The notes below the pieces were generated by a model. The model was given only the letters and a program-made list of their open reading frames with translations. It did not search any database and was not told the origin of the DNA. DNA of 38,328 nt from Bradyrhizobium sp. 139. Lineage in GTDB: Bacteria > Pseudomonadota > Alphaproteobacteria > Rhizobiales > Xanthobacteraceae. Position numbers and translations under genes: made by a program. Position 1 is the first letter of the stretch, and the number at the start of each line of letters is the position of its first letter. The stretch covers positions 1-38,328 of the forward strand of contig NZ_JADPKS010000137.1 in assembly GCF_023074175.1 (NCBI RefSeq). Reading direction: 5' to 3'. Positions 1-8,103 of this stretch are shown here, one piece after another.

Positions 1-101
1 CATCGACGACGTCAACCGCCATCCGGTCATCCATACCTGGTCCTACAAACTTGCCGAGGCCGCCTGAATATGATTCGAATCAAGGAAACGATCGTCTAGA
101 T
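1..101. repeat. Left copy of 101-bp terminal inverted repeat
   Basis: Bases 1-101 are the exact reverse complement of bases 38228-38328, and the match breaks at the next base. The repeat contains the last 21 codons and the stop of an inward-reading ORF, then about 34 bp, and it ends in CTAGAT. The TAG stop of the CoA-transferase (96-98, minus) lies inside it. It is either the end of an insertion sequence or an assembly overlap of one k-mer length. Confidence 0.95.
2..67 (+). CDS. Partial 3' end of a transposase-like gene (left copy)
   Basis: The frame is open from the window edge and stops with TGA at 65-67. It encodes 21 residues ending in HTWSYKLAEAA. An identical peptide is encoded at the other window end on the opposite strand. 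A gene end repeated in inverted orientation at both borders, with a short tail before the unique sequence, is what an insertion-sequence transposase end would look like. I cannot name the IS family from 21 residues. It could be another repeated gene. Confidence 0.45.
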   Translation: MDDVNRHPVIHTWSYKLAEAA

Positions 102-1283
102 GATGCCGCCCTGCCGAAGCGCAGCAATCGCAGCTGTGTCATAGCCGAGTTCGGAGAGGACCCGATCGGTATGTTCGCCGAGCGTCGGTGGACGCGAAGC
201 GATCTCACCCGGCGTTTCCGACAGCCGGACGGCAGCGCGGGCGACCGGCGCGCGCTTCGGCAGGCCGGGATATTCGACATCCTGCATGAAGCCGGCGGCG
301 CGAATATGCGGATGGTCCAGCGCCTGTTGCGGGCTGAGGACGGGCCCGGCCGGAATCATCGTCCTGCCCAGAATGTCTACAGCCTCCTGCGTCGTGCGCT
401 CGGCGCACCAGCGCGCCATCCGCTCGGTGATGATGCGGCCGTTATTGCCGCGGCTGATGTCGTCGGCAAAGCGCGGATCGTTCAGCCACTGGTCCTCCTC
501 ACCCATCAACTTCGCCCAGCGTTTAAACAGTGGATGCCCCGTGACCTGGCACAGCACCCAGCCGTCCTTGGTGCGATAGATGTCGGCCGGCGCTGCGGTC
601 TGGCCGAGATTGCCGGTCGGCACGCGGTTGACGTTGATGACCGCCTGCTCGATCAGCGTGGCATTGGTGAAGGACAGCGCGGTGGCGAGCAGCGCGCCCT
701 CGACAATCTGCCCGCGCCCGGATTTGCCGCGCGCGATCAGCGCGGCGAGCGTCCCGAACGCGCAATGCAGCGCCGTTCCGAAATCGACCCAGTTCACCGC
801 GGCCCGATACGGCGGATTGCCAGCGCCGGTCATGTACACCGAACCCGACATGACCTGCCCGACACCGTCGAAGCCGACACGATCGGACCACGGTCCCGGC
901 CCGCCGAACGCGGTTGCGGTCGTCAGGATGATGTCGGGCTTGATCGCCTTCAGCGAGTCGTAATCGAGCTTCATCGCGCGCAGGGTCTGCGGCGGCAGAT
1001 TGGCGACGACGACGTCCGCGGTCGCGACCAGGCGGCGCATCACCTCCTGCCCTTCAGGCTTCATCGGATCGAGCGTGATGCACTTCTTGTTGCGGTTGAC
1101 CTGAAGAAACAGCGCGCCTTCGCCGCCCTCGCCGACCGGCGCCACGAAGCGGTCCTCGCTGCCGTCGCGCTTTTCAACGCGAATGACCTCGGCGCCGAAT
1201 TCGGCCAGCAAGGTCGCGCAATAGGGCCCGGCGATGTAGCGCCCGAAATCGAGGACGCGCACGCCCTCCAGAACTCCCCCCAT
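96..1283 (-). CDS. CaiB/BaiF family III CoA-transferase
   Basis: The 395-residue product matches family III CoA-transferases, which move CoA between carboxylic acids through an aspartyl-CoA thioester. The N-terminus (LEGVRVLDFGRYIAGPYCA, then AEVIRVEK) is the family's nucleotide/CoA-binding start. Asp139 in VGFDGVGQVMSG is at the place of the catalytic aspartate. The length is normal for the family (about 390-410). I chose the ATG at 1283 because AAGGGAT lies just upstream; an open extension to 1544 overlaps the divergent VOC gene. The C-terminus ALRQGGII is typical, so the gene looks complete although its stop codon falls within the terminal repeat. Substrates cannot be read from sequence. 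The divergent VOC gene shares its promoter region. Confidence 0.93.
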   Translation of the reverse strand: MGGVLEGVRVLDFGRYIAGPYCATLLAEFGAEVIRVEKRDGSEDRFVAPVGEGGEGALFLQVNRNKKCITLDPMKPEGQEVMRRLVATADVVVANLPPQTLRAMKLDYDSLKAIKPDIILTTATAFGGPGPWSDRVGFDGVGQVMSGSVYMTGAGNPPYRAAVNWVDFGTALHCAFGTLAALIARGKSGRGQIVEGALLATALSFTNATLIEQAVINVNRVPTGNLGQTAAPADIYRTKDGWVLCQVTGHPLFKRWAKLMGEEDQWLNDPRFADDISRGNNGRIITERMARWCAERTTQEAVDILGRTMIPAGPVLSPQQALDHPHIRAAGFMQDVEYPGLPKRAPVARAAVRLSETPGEIASRPPTLGEHTDRVLSELGYDTAAIAALRQGGII

Positions 1284-1449
1284 CGATCCCTTCCCTTGTG
1301 CTGCCGCCAGATTACAGGGAATGAACGCTACGGCAAGATGGCAACGGACATCGTGCACTGTCCTTGAGATGTGATCGGCGAACAGTTTCGGCTGGCGGAA
1401 ATTGTGCTCTAGGATGGGCCAGTCCGTCCACGAGCCAGAGCGCACATCC

Positions 1450-2337
1450 ATGCCGCAACAATTCGATCGATCCGCGGAAGATCTCGGCAACGCGATCCAT
1501 TTCGAGCACGTCAACATCCAGGTCCCGGACCAGCGCCTCGCCACTCTGTTCTACGTTACGGGGCTTGGACTCACCCGCGATCCCTACCTGATGGTGTCCG
1601 ACACCAACATGTGGATCAATGCCGGGCGGAGCCAGTTTCACTTGCCGAGCGGCAGGGCGCAGGTGCTGCGCGGCCATGTCGGACTGGTCATCGAGGGCCG
1701 TGAGGCGCTGCTGACGCGGCTGGCGTCGGTCGCGAAGAAGCTCGAAGGCACGGCGTTCGCATTCGCCGAGCATAATGACCATGTCGAGGCGGTTTGTCCG
1801 TGGGGCAACCGTCTGCGCTGCTACGAGCCGGATGCTGCGCGCTTCGGGCGCATCGCGCTCGGCATCCCCTATGTCCAGTTCGATGTACCTGAAGGCACCG
1901 CCAAGGCGGTTTGCGCCTTCTACCCCGAGATCATGGGCATGCCCGCCGGCTTGCGAAACGACGACGGCCAGGTTGCCGCCGTGAAGACGGGCCGCGACCA
2001 GCATCTGTTGTTCCGCGAGACCGATCGGCCCCAGGGCGACTATGACGGTCACCATGTGCAGATGTACATCACCGATTTCTCCGGCCCTTACCGCAAGCTC
2101 CTGGCGCGCGACCTGATCTCGCGCGAGGACAACCAGTACCAGTACCGCTTCCGCGATATCGTCGATCTCGATAGCGGCAGGCATCTCTTCACGGTCGAGC
2201 ATGAGGTGCGCAGCGCCACCCACCCGATGTTCATGCGCCCGATGGTCAATCGCAATCCGGCGATCAACAACCGGAACTATGCGGCTGGCCATGATCAGTC
2301 GTTCTGGGCGATGGGACCGGATCAATATGAGGGATAG
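1450..2337 (+). CDS. VOC-family protein with two glyoxalase/dioxygenase folds
   Basis: The 295-residue product has paired VOC modules. The first starts at HFEHVNIQV and contains HVGLVIEG. The second starts at GIPYVQFDV and contains HHVQMYITDF and FTVEHEV. The two-module layout and the histidine/glutamate positions resemble extradiol dioxygenases and related metal-dependent enzymes, but a specific reaction is not evident. The ATG at 1450 fits the start of conserved sequence; an in-frame ATG at 1402 is possible and neither has a strong ribosome-binding site. It is transcribed divergently from the CoA-transferase, which suggests a shared catabolic or carboxylic-acid role. That is inference only. 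Confidence 0.8.
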   Translation: MPQQFDRSAEDLGNAIHFEHVNIQVPDQRLATLFYVTGLGLTRDPYLMVSDTNMWINAGRSQFHLPSGRAQVLRGHVGLVIEGREALLTRLASVAKKLEGTAFAFAEHNDHVEAVCPWGNRLRCYEPDAARFGRIALGIPYVQFDVPEGTAKAVCAFYPEIMGMPAGLRNDDGQVAAVKTGRDQHLLFRETDRPQGDYDGHHVQMYITDFSGPYRKLLARDLISREDNQYQYRFRDIVDLDSGRHLFTVEHEVRSATHPMFMRPMVNRNPAINNRNYAAGHDQSFWAMGPDQYEG

Positions 2338-2682
2338 GGGGCGCCAGCTGCGGCCGAGGGATCGAACCTCCAAATGGCGGAATCCTGGATATTCAACGAT
2401 CTCATAGCGAGTTTGGAAAAATGCTGAATAATGCTCAATAATAAATTCAATAGCTTGGCGGCCATTTCCAAATAACGAAGCGGTTCGCAAGCTGCGCTTT
2501 CCCGGAGCCAAGCCGCAGGATCCAACCGAGATCGTGCCGTTGTGGCCACCGCACACACAGCGATCCATACTCGGAACCATATCCTTCCTTCGCCAGTTGG
2601 ATTACTGTCGAACTGTGCAGAGCAGTTCGGCAAAGCCGGCACGAGTCTCAGCGCCGGGCATCCGTCGGGGGCGAATCCCGTG

Positions 2683-3471
2683 ATGGACCACGCGACCAGG
2701 ATTGGTAATCGTTTGTTAGCAGCGTTGCCGCCGGCGGATCTTGCTTTGCTTGCGCCTCATCTGCGGAAAGTCGTGCTCGAACGCGACGCCGTACTGGTCC
2801 GATCGGGCGATCGGATCGAACAGCTCCTCTTCCCCTGTAGTGGCGCGATCGCCTTTATCGTGGACCTGCCGAACGGGCAGACAGTCGCCGCAGCGGTGGT
2901 CGGCCATGAGGGTGCTATCGGTCTGATGTCGGCGCTTGGAGCCACCCGCTCACCCATGACGGCGGTCGTCCGCGTACCAGGGTCGGCGCTGCAGATTTCG
3001 TCGACGCAATTTCTGCCGGCGCTGCATCGCAGCCCAGCGATCGCATCCACGGTGCAGATTTTCACGAGATCGCTGTTGACGCAATTTCAGCACGTCGCGG
3101 CCTGCAATGCACTGCACTCCGTCGAAGCCCGGATGGCGCGCTGGCTGCTTCACATTCACGACCGAGCCAATGGCGGCAATCTCCTCCCCTTGACGCAAGA
3201 GACCTTGTCGGAATTGCTGGGCGTCCGCCGCACCACGGTCACGCATGTCGTGAGCGCGTTGCGCGCGTCACGAGCATTGAAGTCCAACCGGCGCGGTCAG
3301 CTCGAGATTGATCGGCCCCGGCTCGAAGCCGTGGCATGCGAGTGCTACAAGGTGATGGGCCGCAGGATTGATCGGATCGTTTCGCGGGGCGCCGTAGGGA
3401 ATTTTCACGCCGCGCCGGAGCGAGACGCCTGCCACCCGCCCGGTAACCGGTTGTCCGGGGCAGGCTCGTAG
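2683..3471 (+). CDS. Crp/Fnr-family transcriptional regulator
   Basis: The 262-residue product has an N-terminal cyclic-nucleotide-binding-like beta-barrel (residues ~15-130, with VLVRSGDRIEQLLFPCSG) and a C-terminal winged helix. The recognition helix is in LSELLGVRRTTVTHVVSAL. There is no cysteine cluster at the N-terminus, so it is not an oxygen-sensing FNR, and the cAMP-contact residues are not convincing. The start at 2683 was chosen because the cNMP-domain sequence begins there; the open frame to 2542 is low-complexity. The last ~30 residues (PERDACHPPGNR...) are unusual and are read through the convergent gene at 3405-3632, so the C-terminus may be extended. Confidence 0.88.
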   Translation: MDHATRIGNRLLAALPPADLALLAPHLRKVVLERDAVLVRSGDRIEQLLFPCSGAIAFIVDLPNGQTVAAAVVGHEGAIGLMSALGATRSPMTAVVRVPGSALQISSTQFLPALHRSPAIASTVQIFTRSLLTQFQHVAACNALHSVEARMARWLLHIHDRANGGNLLPLTQETLSELLGVRRTTVTHVVSALRASRALKSNRRGQLEIDRPRLEAVACECYKVMGRRIDRIVSRGAVGNFHAAPERDACHPPGNRLSGAGS

Positions 3472-3632
3472 ACCCAAGCCTCTCTCGCGAACCACTCGTG
3501 TGTCGCCGCGCAGATCCGGCAATAGGTGCGCGAGAAGAATACTGCGCTGCAGCGAAACCTTTCGCCATCGGTCTCGATGCCCGTCGCAATGGCGTTTCCC
3601 GTTTCCGGGCACTTGATCATCACCATACCCAT
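3405..3632 (-). CDS. Small conserved protein with zinc-ribbon-like cysteines
   Basis: The 75-residue product reads MIKCPETGNAIATGI near the start and SRTYCRICAATHEW later. The pattern C8-P-x-T-G and C38-x2-C41-x3-H45 could bind one zinc ion. I know similar small proteins (CP.TG...C..C...H.W) as common hypotheticals in rhizobia, with no assigned function. The start at 3632 is the first of three nearby methionines; another start at 3668 is possible. Its 3' end overlaps the 3' end of the Crp/Fnr gene by 67 bp, tail to tail. Confidence 0.7.
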   Translation of the reverse strand: MGMVMIKCPETGNAIATGIETDGERFRCSAVFFSRTYCRICAATHEWFAREAWVYEPAPDNRLPGGWQASRSGAA

Positions 3633-3751
3633 CTTGATTTCCTGCAACCTGTTGCTGGCTCTGGACACGCCGACCCGCCATCGGCTGGACCGAGCCTCTC
3701 CTTGTCGCGGAGACGCTTGTCCAGCCGATCCACGCGGCCGGTTGCCTCGAT

Positions 3752-4234
3752 TCAGAGGGCCCGGTGCAATGCCCGGTTGAAGCTGGTCTTAATGGGCTCG
3801 GTCGTCTCAACCGCGACCTTCTGCGCGAGCTCCCAAAGCTCCCGATTCTGTGCGGAGACGACTTCGAAAGCTTTGCGGTTTCGGGCGGTCGAAAGATGCA
3901 CGATATCCAGCAGCGATCTGGCCTCGGCGAGCTGGGATAAAAATTCCAGGGCGGCACTGGTATTATCTTTGGAAATCTCGATGACCCTGGCGCTGTAATC
4001 GACGGCACCTTTGACGTTCATCGAACAGGATTCGCGGAGAACGTCGCTGAACTCTTCGGAAGTCGCCTTCATCTTCTCGATATTTTGCCTGGTCTGTGCG
4101 GCGCCCTGCTCGGCAAAACCGCGGAACAGTTCCTGGAAATTTAAAAATGGCAAATCGAACTTTGGCTTTGATCCATTCGCGTTCTCATTCACCGGATCGG
4201 CATGCGTTTCGACTTTCACATTGGCATCATTCAC
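3752..4234 (-). CDS. Phasin-family protein
   Basis: The 160-residue, mostly helical product contains NFQELFRGFAEQGAAQTRQN followed by SALEFLSQLAEARS-type heptads and FEVVSAQNRELWELAQKVAVET. This is the standard phasin (PHB-granule surface protein) pattern. Phasins coat polyhydroxyalkanoate granules and control their size. Translation starts at a GTG (4232-4234) placed nine bases after AAGGA. The ~35-residue N-terminal extension is charged and poorly ordered. No PHB synthase or regulator is beside it, so it is probably a dispersed phasin paralogue. Confidence 0.85.
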   Translation of the reverse strand: MNDANVKVETHADPVNENANGSKPKFDLPFLNFQELFRGFAEQGAAQTRQNIEKMKATSEEFSDVLRESCSMNVKGAVDYSARVIEISKDNTSAALEFLSQLAEARSLLDIVHLSTARNRKAFEVVSAQNRELWELAQKVAVETTEPIKTSFNRALHRAL

Positions 4235-4403
4235 GAGCTTTCATCCTTTCAAGCGAAACCAGATAATGGATTGAAGACTCCCCCGACCGCTTCCGGGCGT
4301 GCTGCGCCAGGAAACCAGTGCCCCTATTCTCGGCGCGACGGGATGCTGCTGCGGATCAACCGCTCCCCCCGGCCGAAGCCAACTATGATCGATTAGAGTC
4401 CGG

Positions 4404-4685
4404 TCATCCGTTCGCTTTCGGACACTCGCTAAAATATTTCGATGTGTTGCGACCAGATGGCGCGGACACGAGCTTTGCGTCTGCGAAGGTGCAACGACCG
4501 CTCGCTTGCGCTCCGAGCTTGCTCGCTTTCCGGGGAAAGCCCGGCTTGCGCAGGTGGCGCTGACGGCTCTCTTCTCGACCTACTCGGTCTCTGAGACTCT
4601 CAAGTTCTGCGAGTTGGGCCGCAAGCGCTTCGAGACGTCGGCGAAGAACAGCGGCAGGATTCTCCGCTCGAGCGCGGATGCTCAT
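4404..4685 (-). CDS. Small hypothetical protein with N-terminal coiled coil
   Basis: The 93-residue product starts MSIRARAENPAAVLRRRLEA and continues with alternating Leu/Ala/Glu heptads to about residue 45, predicted as a short coiled coil. The rest is basic and low in structure. The ATG at 4685 is preceded by an excellent ribosome-binding site (AGGAGA, 6 bp spacing), which is the main reason to accept it. I do not recognise the family. Confidence 0.55.
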   Translation of the reverse strand: MSIRARAENPAAVLRRRLEALAAQLAELESLRDRVGREESRQRHLRKPGFPRKASKLGAQASGRCTFADAKLVSAPSGRNTSKYFSECPKANG

Positions 4686-4891
4686 GGCAGGTCTCCTAAT
4701 CGATATGTCGGGGAGAATTCACCCAGTCCTGACAGCCGGGAAACATATGCAATTGCTAAGGACAAACGCGCATTAACATTTGGCATGCTGCGTCGCTAAT
4801 AACGATGCGGCAACGCGTTAAGACGCAACACCCGGCATGCTAGCCGCCCGCTGGCCACAGCGCTCATGCAATGCGCCCTGAGAACGATGCG

Positions 4892-5383
4892 CTAATGCGC
4901 AGATCCGGTCGCGCTCGAAACTTGAGTGATGGGTCGCTCGCAATCGGGCTTGCGCTTCCGCTCATCGTCGTCTTCATCTGCACAATCGACGCCTCCAGAT
5001 GCAATCGGACTTCCAGAGCTCCCGCCGGTCGCGAAAGGCCCTTTACCAACGGATCCCCCTCCACCACCGGATCCGCCGCCGCCGGATGTCCCTCCGGCAC
5101 CAGCTGACCCATCACGGCGACCGCCGGATGCTCCACCACCTCCAGGTGACCCGCCACCAGAACTCGCCGACGTTGCCGAGGACGGGCGATCGTTATCGAA
5201 GAATGACCGGTCCCTGTCGTCACCATGCGTCGCTCCGTTCAGTCCGCCCGAACGCGCAATGGCTGTCGAAGTCAGGGAGGTCGACAGAAGCAGGGTCATG
5301 ACGGGGGGCGTCACGGCCGCGAATTTTCCGCAGGTTTTTAGGAATGCCCGCCGGTCGTCATCTTCATTGTCGTCCCGGGTCAC
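4892..5383 (-). CDS. Tat-leader glycine-rich protein (leader paralogue 1)
   Basis: The 163-residue product begins with an acidic stretch and then a twin-arginine motif (DRRAFLKTCGKF), the segment AAVTPPVMTLLLSTSLTS and an A-x-A-type end (TAIA). Export by the Tat pathway is therefore likely. The mature part (~residues 45-163) is Gly/Ser-rich (GGGGSGGGGGS) with an acidic-basic tail (EDDDERKRKPDCERP) and two cysteines. I chose the GTG at 5383 because GAGGAGG lies seven bases upstream; an upstream ATG at 5443 has no such site. The leader is nearly the same as that of the gene at 8104-8325 while the cargo differs. Function unknown. Confidence 0.75.
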   Translation of the reverse strand: MTRDDNEDDDRRAFLKTCGKFAAVTPPVMTLLLSTSLTSTAIARSGGLNGATHGDDRDRSFFDNDRPSSATSASSGGGSPGGGGASGGRRDGSAGAGGTSGGGGSGGGGGSVGKGPFATGGSSGSPIASGGVDCADEDDDERKRKPDCERPITQVSSATGSAH

Positions 5384-5419
5384 GATGCGCCCTCCTCGAT
5401 TTAATATCAATTTATTCCT

Positions 5420-5447
5420 ATTATATATTAAATTCACCTTCAACCAA
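5420..5447 (-). promoter_or_regulatory. Candidate promoter of the 4892-5383 gene
   Basis: Read on the minus strand there is a TTGGTT box (5442-5447) and a perfect TATAAT box (5420-5425) separated by 16 bases, 37 bases upstream of the GTG start. The 12-mer TCCTATTATATA (plus-strand 5416-5427) recurs at 20133-20144 at almost the same distance from another minus-strand start. Confidence 0.4.
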
Positions 5448-5573
5448 GACTTTTGTTTAAATGACGGGGGTTGTTTGGCGTGCGGCGGCCGGGCAGCTCG
5501 CCGCCATTGTCCACGCCCCTCGAAATCCCGGGTGTCTGCGGCGCTGATGCTCGAATCTCGACTTGCATTTCAG

Positions 5574-5601
5574 TATTTAATATAGTTATTTTTGATTTAT
5601 C
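5574..5601. promoter_or_regulatory. AT-rich element, copy A
   Basis: This 28-bp stretch starts TATTTAATAT, contains TTATTTTTG and ends TTATC. It matches 8554-8581 at 24 of 28 positions by direct reading. It lies 36 bp before the 5638 gene and about 190 bp upstream of the Tat-leader gene 4892-5383. Such T-A-rich runs suit H-NS- or MucR/Ros-type binding, which is inference. Confidence 0.4.
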
Positions 5602-5637
5602 GTTGAAGGCAACCCGCGACTGCAACGGATTATTGCC

Positions 5638-5922
5638 ATGCCACTGCAATTTCATCGGTCCGTCGAGGACATGGAAATATGGAGCGCGAGCAGCGATGGC
5701 TTCTCGTTTGTGATCAGCTTCGGGAGCCCCACCGGTCCGGGCTTTCACGGACGTGCCGGCTATTTGGCGAGTTGGCGACCGCTCTACGAGAGCAATGGTG
5801 CGATCAAGATCACCGGCTCGCCCTTCCGCACGTTGGCCGAGGCCGAAGGGGCCTGCCGCAACATGGTTGAGCACCTGGCCTCAGTAACCGACCCTGGCCT
5901 CTCGGAGGTGCAGCGAGGCTAA
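5638..5922 (+). CDS. Small conserved hypothetical protein
   Basis: The 94-residue product has a plausible globular composition (FHRSVEDMEIW, GFSFVISF, GYLASWRPLYE, AEAEGACRNMVEHL). Codon third positions are GC-rich as in the neighbouring genes, whereas the antisense frame reads as low-complexity. There is no clear ribosome-binding site at the ATG. I do not recognise a named family. It is separated by only 32 bp from the 3' end of the convergent response regulator. AT-rich element A sits just upstream and may be its control region. Confidence 0.5.
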   Translation: MPLQFHRSVEDMEIWSASSDGFSFVISFGSPTGPGFHGRAGYLASWRPLYESNGAIKITGSPFRTLAEAEGACRNMVEHLASVTDPGLSEVQRG

Positions 5923-5954
5923 CGGCAACAACATCCAATCAAGTGCGATTTGCG

Positions 5955-6704
5955 TTAACGCATACGTTCCGGAAGGACGTTGCTGCGCTTGACGTCCTCG
6001 TCATTTCGAACTGCCGGATCGCGTTGTAGCAGGCCGGAGGGGTCGAGTTCACGTGGCGCTGCACGCTGCCCGTTCTGCGAAATCGCCAATGCCGCGAGAA
6101 CTGTACGGTTGCTGATTTCCAGCTTCTGGAAGATGTGATGAAGGTGGACTTTGATCGTACCGGCGGCAATGTTCAGGCGCCGCCCGATCTCCTTGTTGGA
6201 CAGCCCCTCCGATACGAGGCGCATGATCTGCCGCTCCCGGTCCGTCAGTTGTGTCAGGGACTTCTCCTCACCTGTGCGAGGCTCCTCACTGACCTCCCTA
6301 CCGGTGCTCGGCGACCGCGATGCCAGTCCTAGGCATTGTTGTGCAAGCTTCCGCAGGGTCGCGACCAGCATCTCCGGCTTCGCATCTTTGGTGAGGATGA
6401 CGCAGGCGCCGTCCGCCGCCTGCCTTTGCAACTTGCGATTGACGGCCTTATCGGCAAAGAAAATGACCCGGGTAACCTGGCCTGCGGTGCTTGCGAGAGC
6501 AAGGAGGTCCGGTCGCCTGACGTCGGGCATTGCAACATCGACGAGCGCAATGTCCGGCACAAGAAGTCGGATTGCCTCAATGCAGCTTGCTCCATCGCCG
6601 CAGGAGGCCACGATCGTAAAATCGTGCTGCGTCGCAAGGACGCTGCTGATCCCCTGCAAAACGATCGGGTGGCGATCCGCGATGACAATTCTGATGCGGC
6701 GCAT
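5955..6704 (-). CDS. NarL/FixJ-type response regulator (orphan)
   Basis: The 249-residue product has a receiver domain (residues ~3-120: acidic pocket IADRHP, phospho-acceptor Asp in DIALVDVAMPD, conserved Lys in VILTKDAK). The C-terminus is a LuxR/GerE helix-turn-helix (LTDRERQIMRLVSEGLSNKE, then AAGTIKVHLHHIF). It should be a two-component transcription factor activated by phosphorylation. No histidine kinase lies next to it. The ATG at 6704 follows AGGGAAGC and removes eight residues from the longest frame. The tail after the HTH is about 35 residues of basic sequence. Confidence 0.9.
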   Translation of the reverse strand: MRRIRIVIADRHPIVLQGISSVLATQHDFTIVASCGDGASCIEAIRLLVPDIALVDVAMPDVRRPDLLALASTAGQVTRVIFFADKAVNRKLQRQAADGACVILTKDAKPEMLVATLRKLAQQCLGLASRSPSTGREVSEEPRTGEEKSLTQLTDRERQIMRLVSEGLSNKEIGRRLNIAAGTIKVHLHHIFQKLEISNRTVLAALAISQNGQRAAPRELDPSGLLQRDPAVRNDEDVKRSNVLPERMR

Positions 6705-7388
6705 GCTTCCCTTGCCTATTGTTAACAACCCCCCATGCGGCAGTTTAATCCAACGCTCTCGCTACAGACGCACGCGGGAGGTATAACGAATCCGATCTGT
6801 CAAAACGTCGCACCGCAAATCCGCCACGGCACGTATCGGCAACGCTTGATGGCCGCGTCACCGTAATTTGCTTAGAGAATGCGTGCAGCACCGTAAGAAT
6901 GCGGAGCTCCCAGGAAAATCCGAAACGCCAATTCATCCACGACACAGCGATTTCTTTGGCGACGTTGGATGTCTGAAATCTGCAATATCAGCCAGAGAGT
7001 GTATCTGACCGCCTTGCCAGTATGGTTAATATCCATCTAACTCCCGACCGGCCACTTATTACGAATGATATATAGGGATATTAGCGATTCAAATCTAACA
7101 TTCGACAAAGCTTCACCGAACCCTGGGCGGTCTAAAAAACCTCGCCCCAAGCAGGAAGAGGAGGCACAAAAAAGTAATACTATTCACCGAGACCAAGATG
7201 AGGATTGGTCACCAGGCATGCGGGCACGAATTTTCCGAGCCACATGATCTGACATCTCGAACGATAAATGTTCTGCTTCAGTATAGCATCGATGAAAACT
7301 TGGTCAGCAAAGTTGGGCGGCATTTTCGTCAACCCAACAACCTAATGCGCGGTCACGGGGGCATCGTTGATAATGAGTAGGTGGTCAC
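6705..7388. other. Long intergenic stretch, no convincing gene
   Basis: About 680 bp with a lower GC content than its surroundings. Only short frames without ribosome-binding sites or recognisable sequence are present. It should hold the promoter of the response regulator at its left end. Nothing else is clear. Confidence 0.6.
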
Positions 7389-7574
7389 ATGTATTCTTCG
7401 ATAGTTTTGCGTCAAACGCATGAGGCTCTGATCGTTCAATTCACCGAATTGCAGAATTTACGTAGTCGCGTGTTGATGGCCGAGCAGAGATTGCTTGGCC
7501 CAATGCGAAGAGTCCAGCGGCGCAGGGCGGCTGGGAGGCGACCGTTCGTCCGGAGGCACGGAGCCGGCCGGTAG
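7389..7574 (+). CDS. Possible small coiled-coil protein
   Basis: The 61-residue frame starts MYSSIVLRQTHEALIVQFTE and continues with a leucine-containing amphipathic helix (LRSRVLMAEQRLLGPMRRVQ), ending in an Arg-rich tail. A GGTGG stretch lies seven bases before the ATG. The helical heptads and their position upstream of the H-NS-like gene make it plausible, but the arginine-rich tail may be non-coding read-through. Unassigned. Confidence 0.35.
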   Translation: MYSSIVLRQTHEALIVQFTELQNLRSRVLMAEQRLLGPMRRVQRRRAAGRRPFVRRHGAGR

Positions 7575-7696
7575 CATCAAGAGCACCGCGTTGCACACTG
7601 GCGGCCTGCGCGCGAGCCGATCGTGCTTGCCCGACCCGGGTTCGACCTGATAATCCCGCCTCCTATTTCGAGTCGGAAGTAGTGGGGACGGCTTCC

Positions 7697-8038
7697 ATGG
7701 AGAAGGACGACTGGGCATCGGGGACCACAGCCGAGCTGTGGCGGCTTTACGATGAGGTCACGACTGTTCTTAGTCGGAGAATGATCGCGGAAAAAGCCAA
7801 GCTGGAAGAGCGGCTTCGCAGGATAGACGGCACCGCCGGGGTCCAGAACGACGAACGTGCGCGCCGCCCCTACCCGCCTGTGCTGCCGAAGTATCAGAAC
7901 CCGAAAGACCCGTCCGAAACCTGGTCCGGCCGCGGTAAGCAGCCCCGATGGCTAAAAGCGCAGCTCCGGGCGGGCAAGAAGCTGGACGATCTACTGATCA
8001 GCCGCTCATCCGGGCAAAGGCGCCGGCGGACCGGCTGA
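7697..8038 (+). CDS. H-NS-family DNA-binding protein
   Basis: The 113-residue product has an N-terminal helical oligomerisation part (residues ~5-40, LWRLYDEVTTVL and RMIAEKAKLEERLRRI). The C-terminus is the typical H-NS DNA-binding motif: KYQNPKDPSETWSGRGKQPR followed by WLKAQLRAGKKLDDLLI. Proteins of this family bind AT-rich DNA, often to silence foreign genes. The ATG at 7697 was preferred; a GTG at 7682 is possible. It sits inside an island with many AT-rich intergenic elements, so local targets are likely by inference. Confidence 0.9.
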   Translation: MEKDDWASGTTAELWRLYDEVTTVLSRRMIAEKAKLEERLRRIDGTAGVQNDERARRPYPPVLPKYQNPKDPSETWSGRGKQPRWLKAQLRAGKKLDDLLISRSSGQRRRRTG

Positions 8039-8103
8039 GCCCCGGCCGTCGCCACGACGGCGTTCGCACCGCAAGGCCGCGCCTGCCCGTTTGATCGCAA
8101 CCT

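Noticed and set aside
51..1367. 438-residue plus-strand open frame
   Set aside because: Antisense of the CoA-transferase; the sequence is low-complexity Arg/Ala and has no recognisable domain.
1312..2580. 422-residue minus-strand open frame
   Set aside because: Antisense shadow of the two-domain VOC gene, typical of GC-rich DNA.
5440..5874. 144-residue minus-strand frame
   Set aside because: Overlaps the better-supported 5638-5922 gene in antisense and contains AT-rich promoter DNA.
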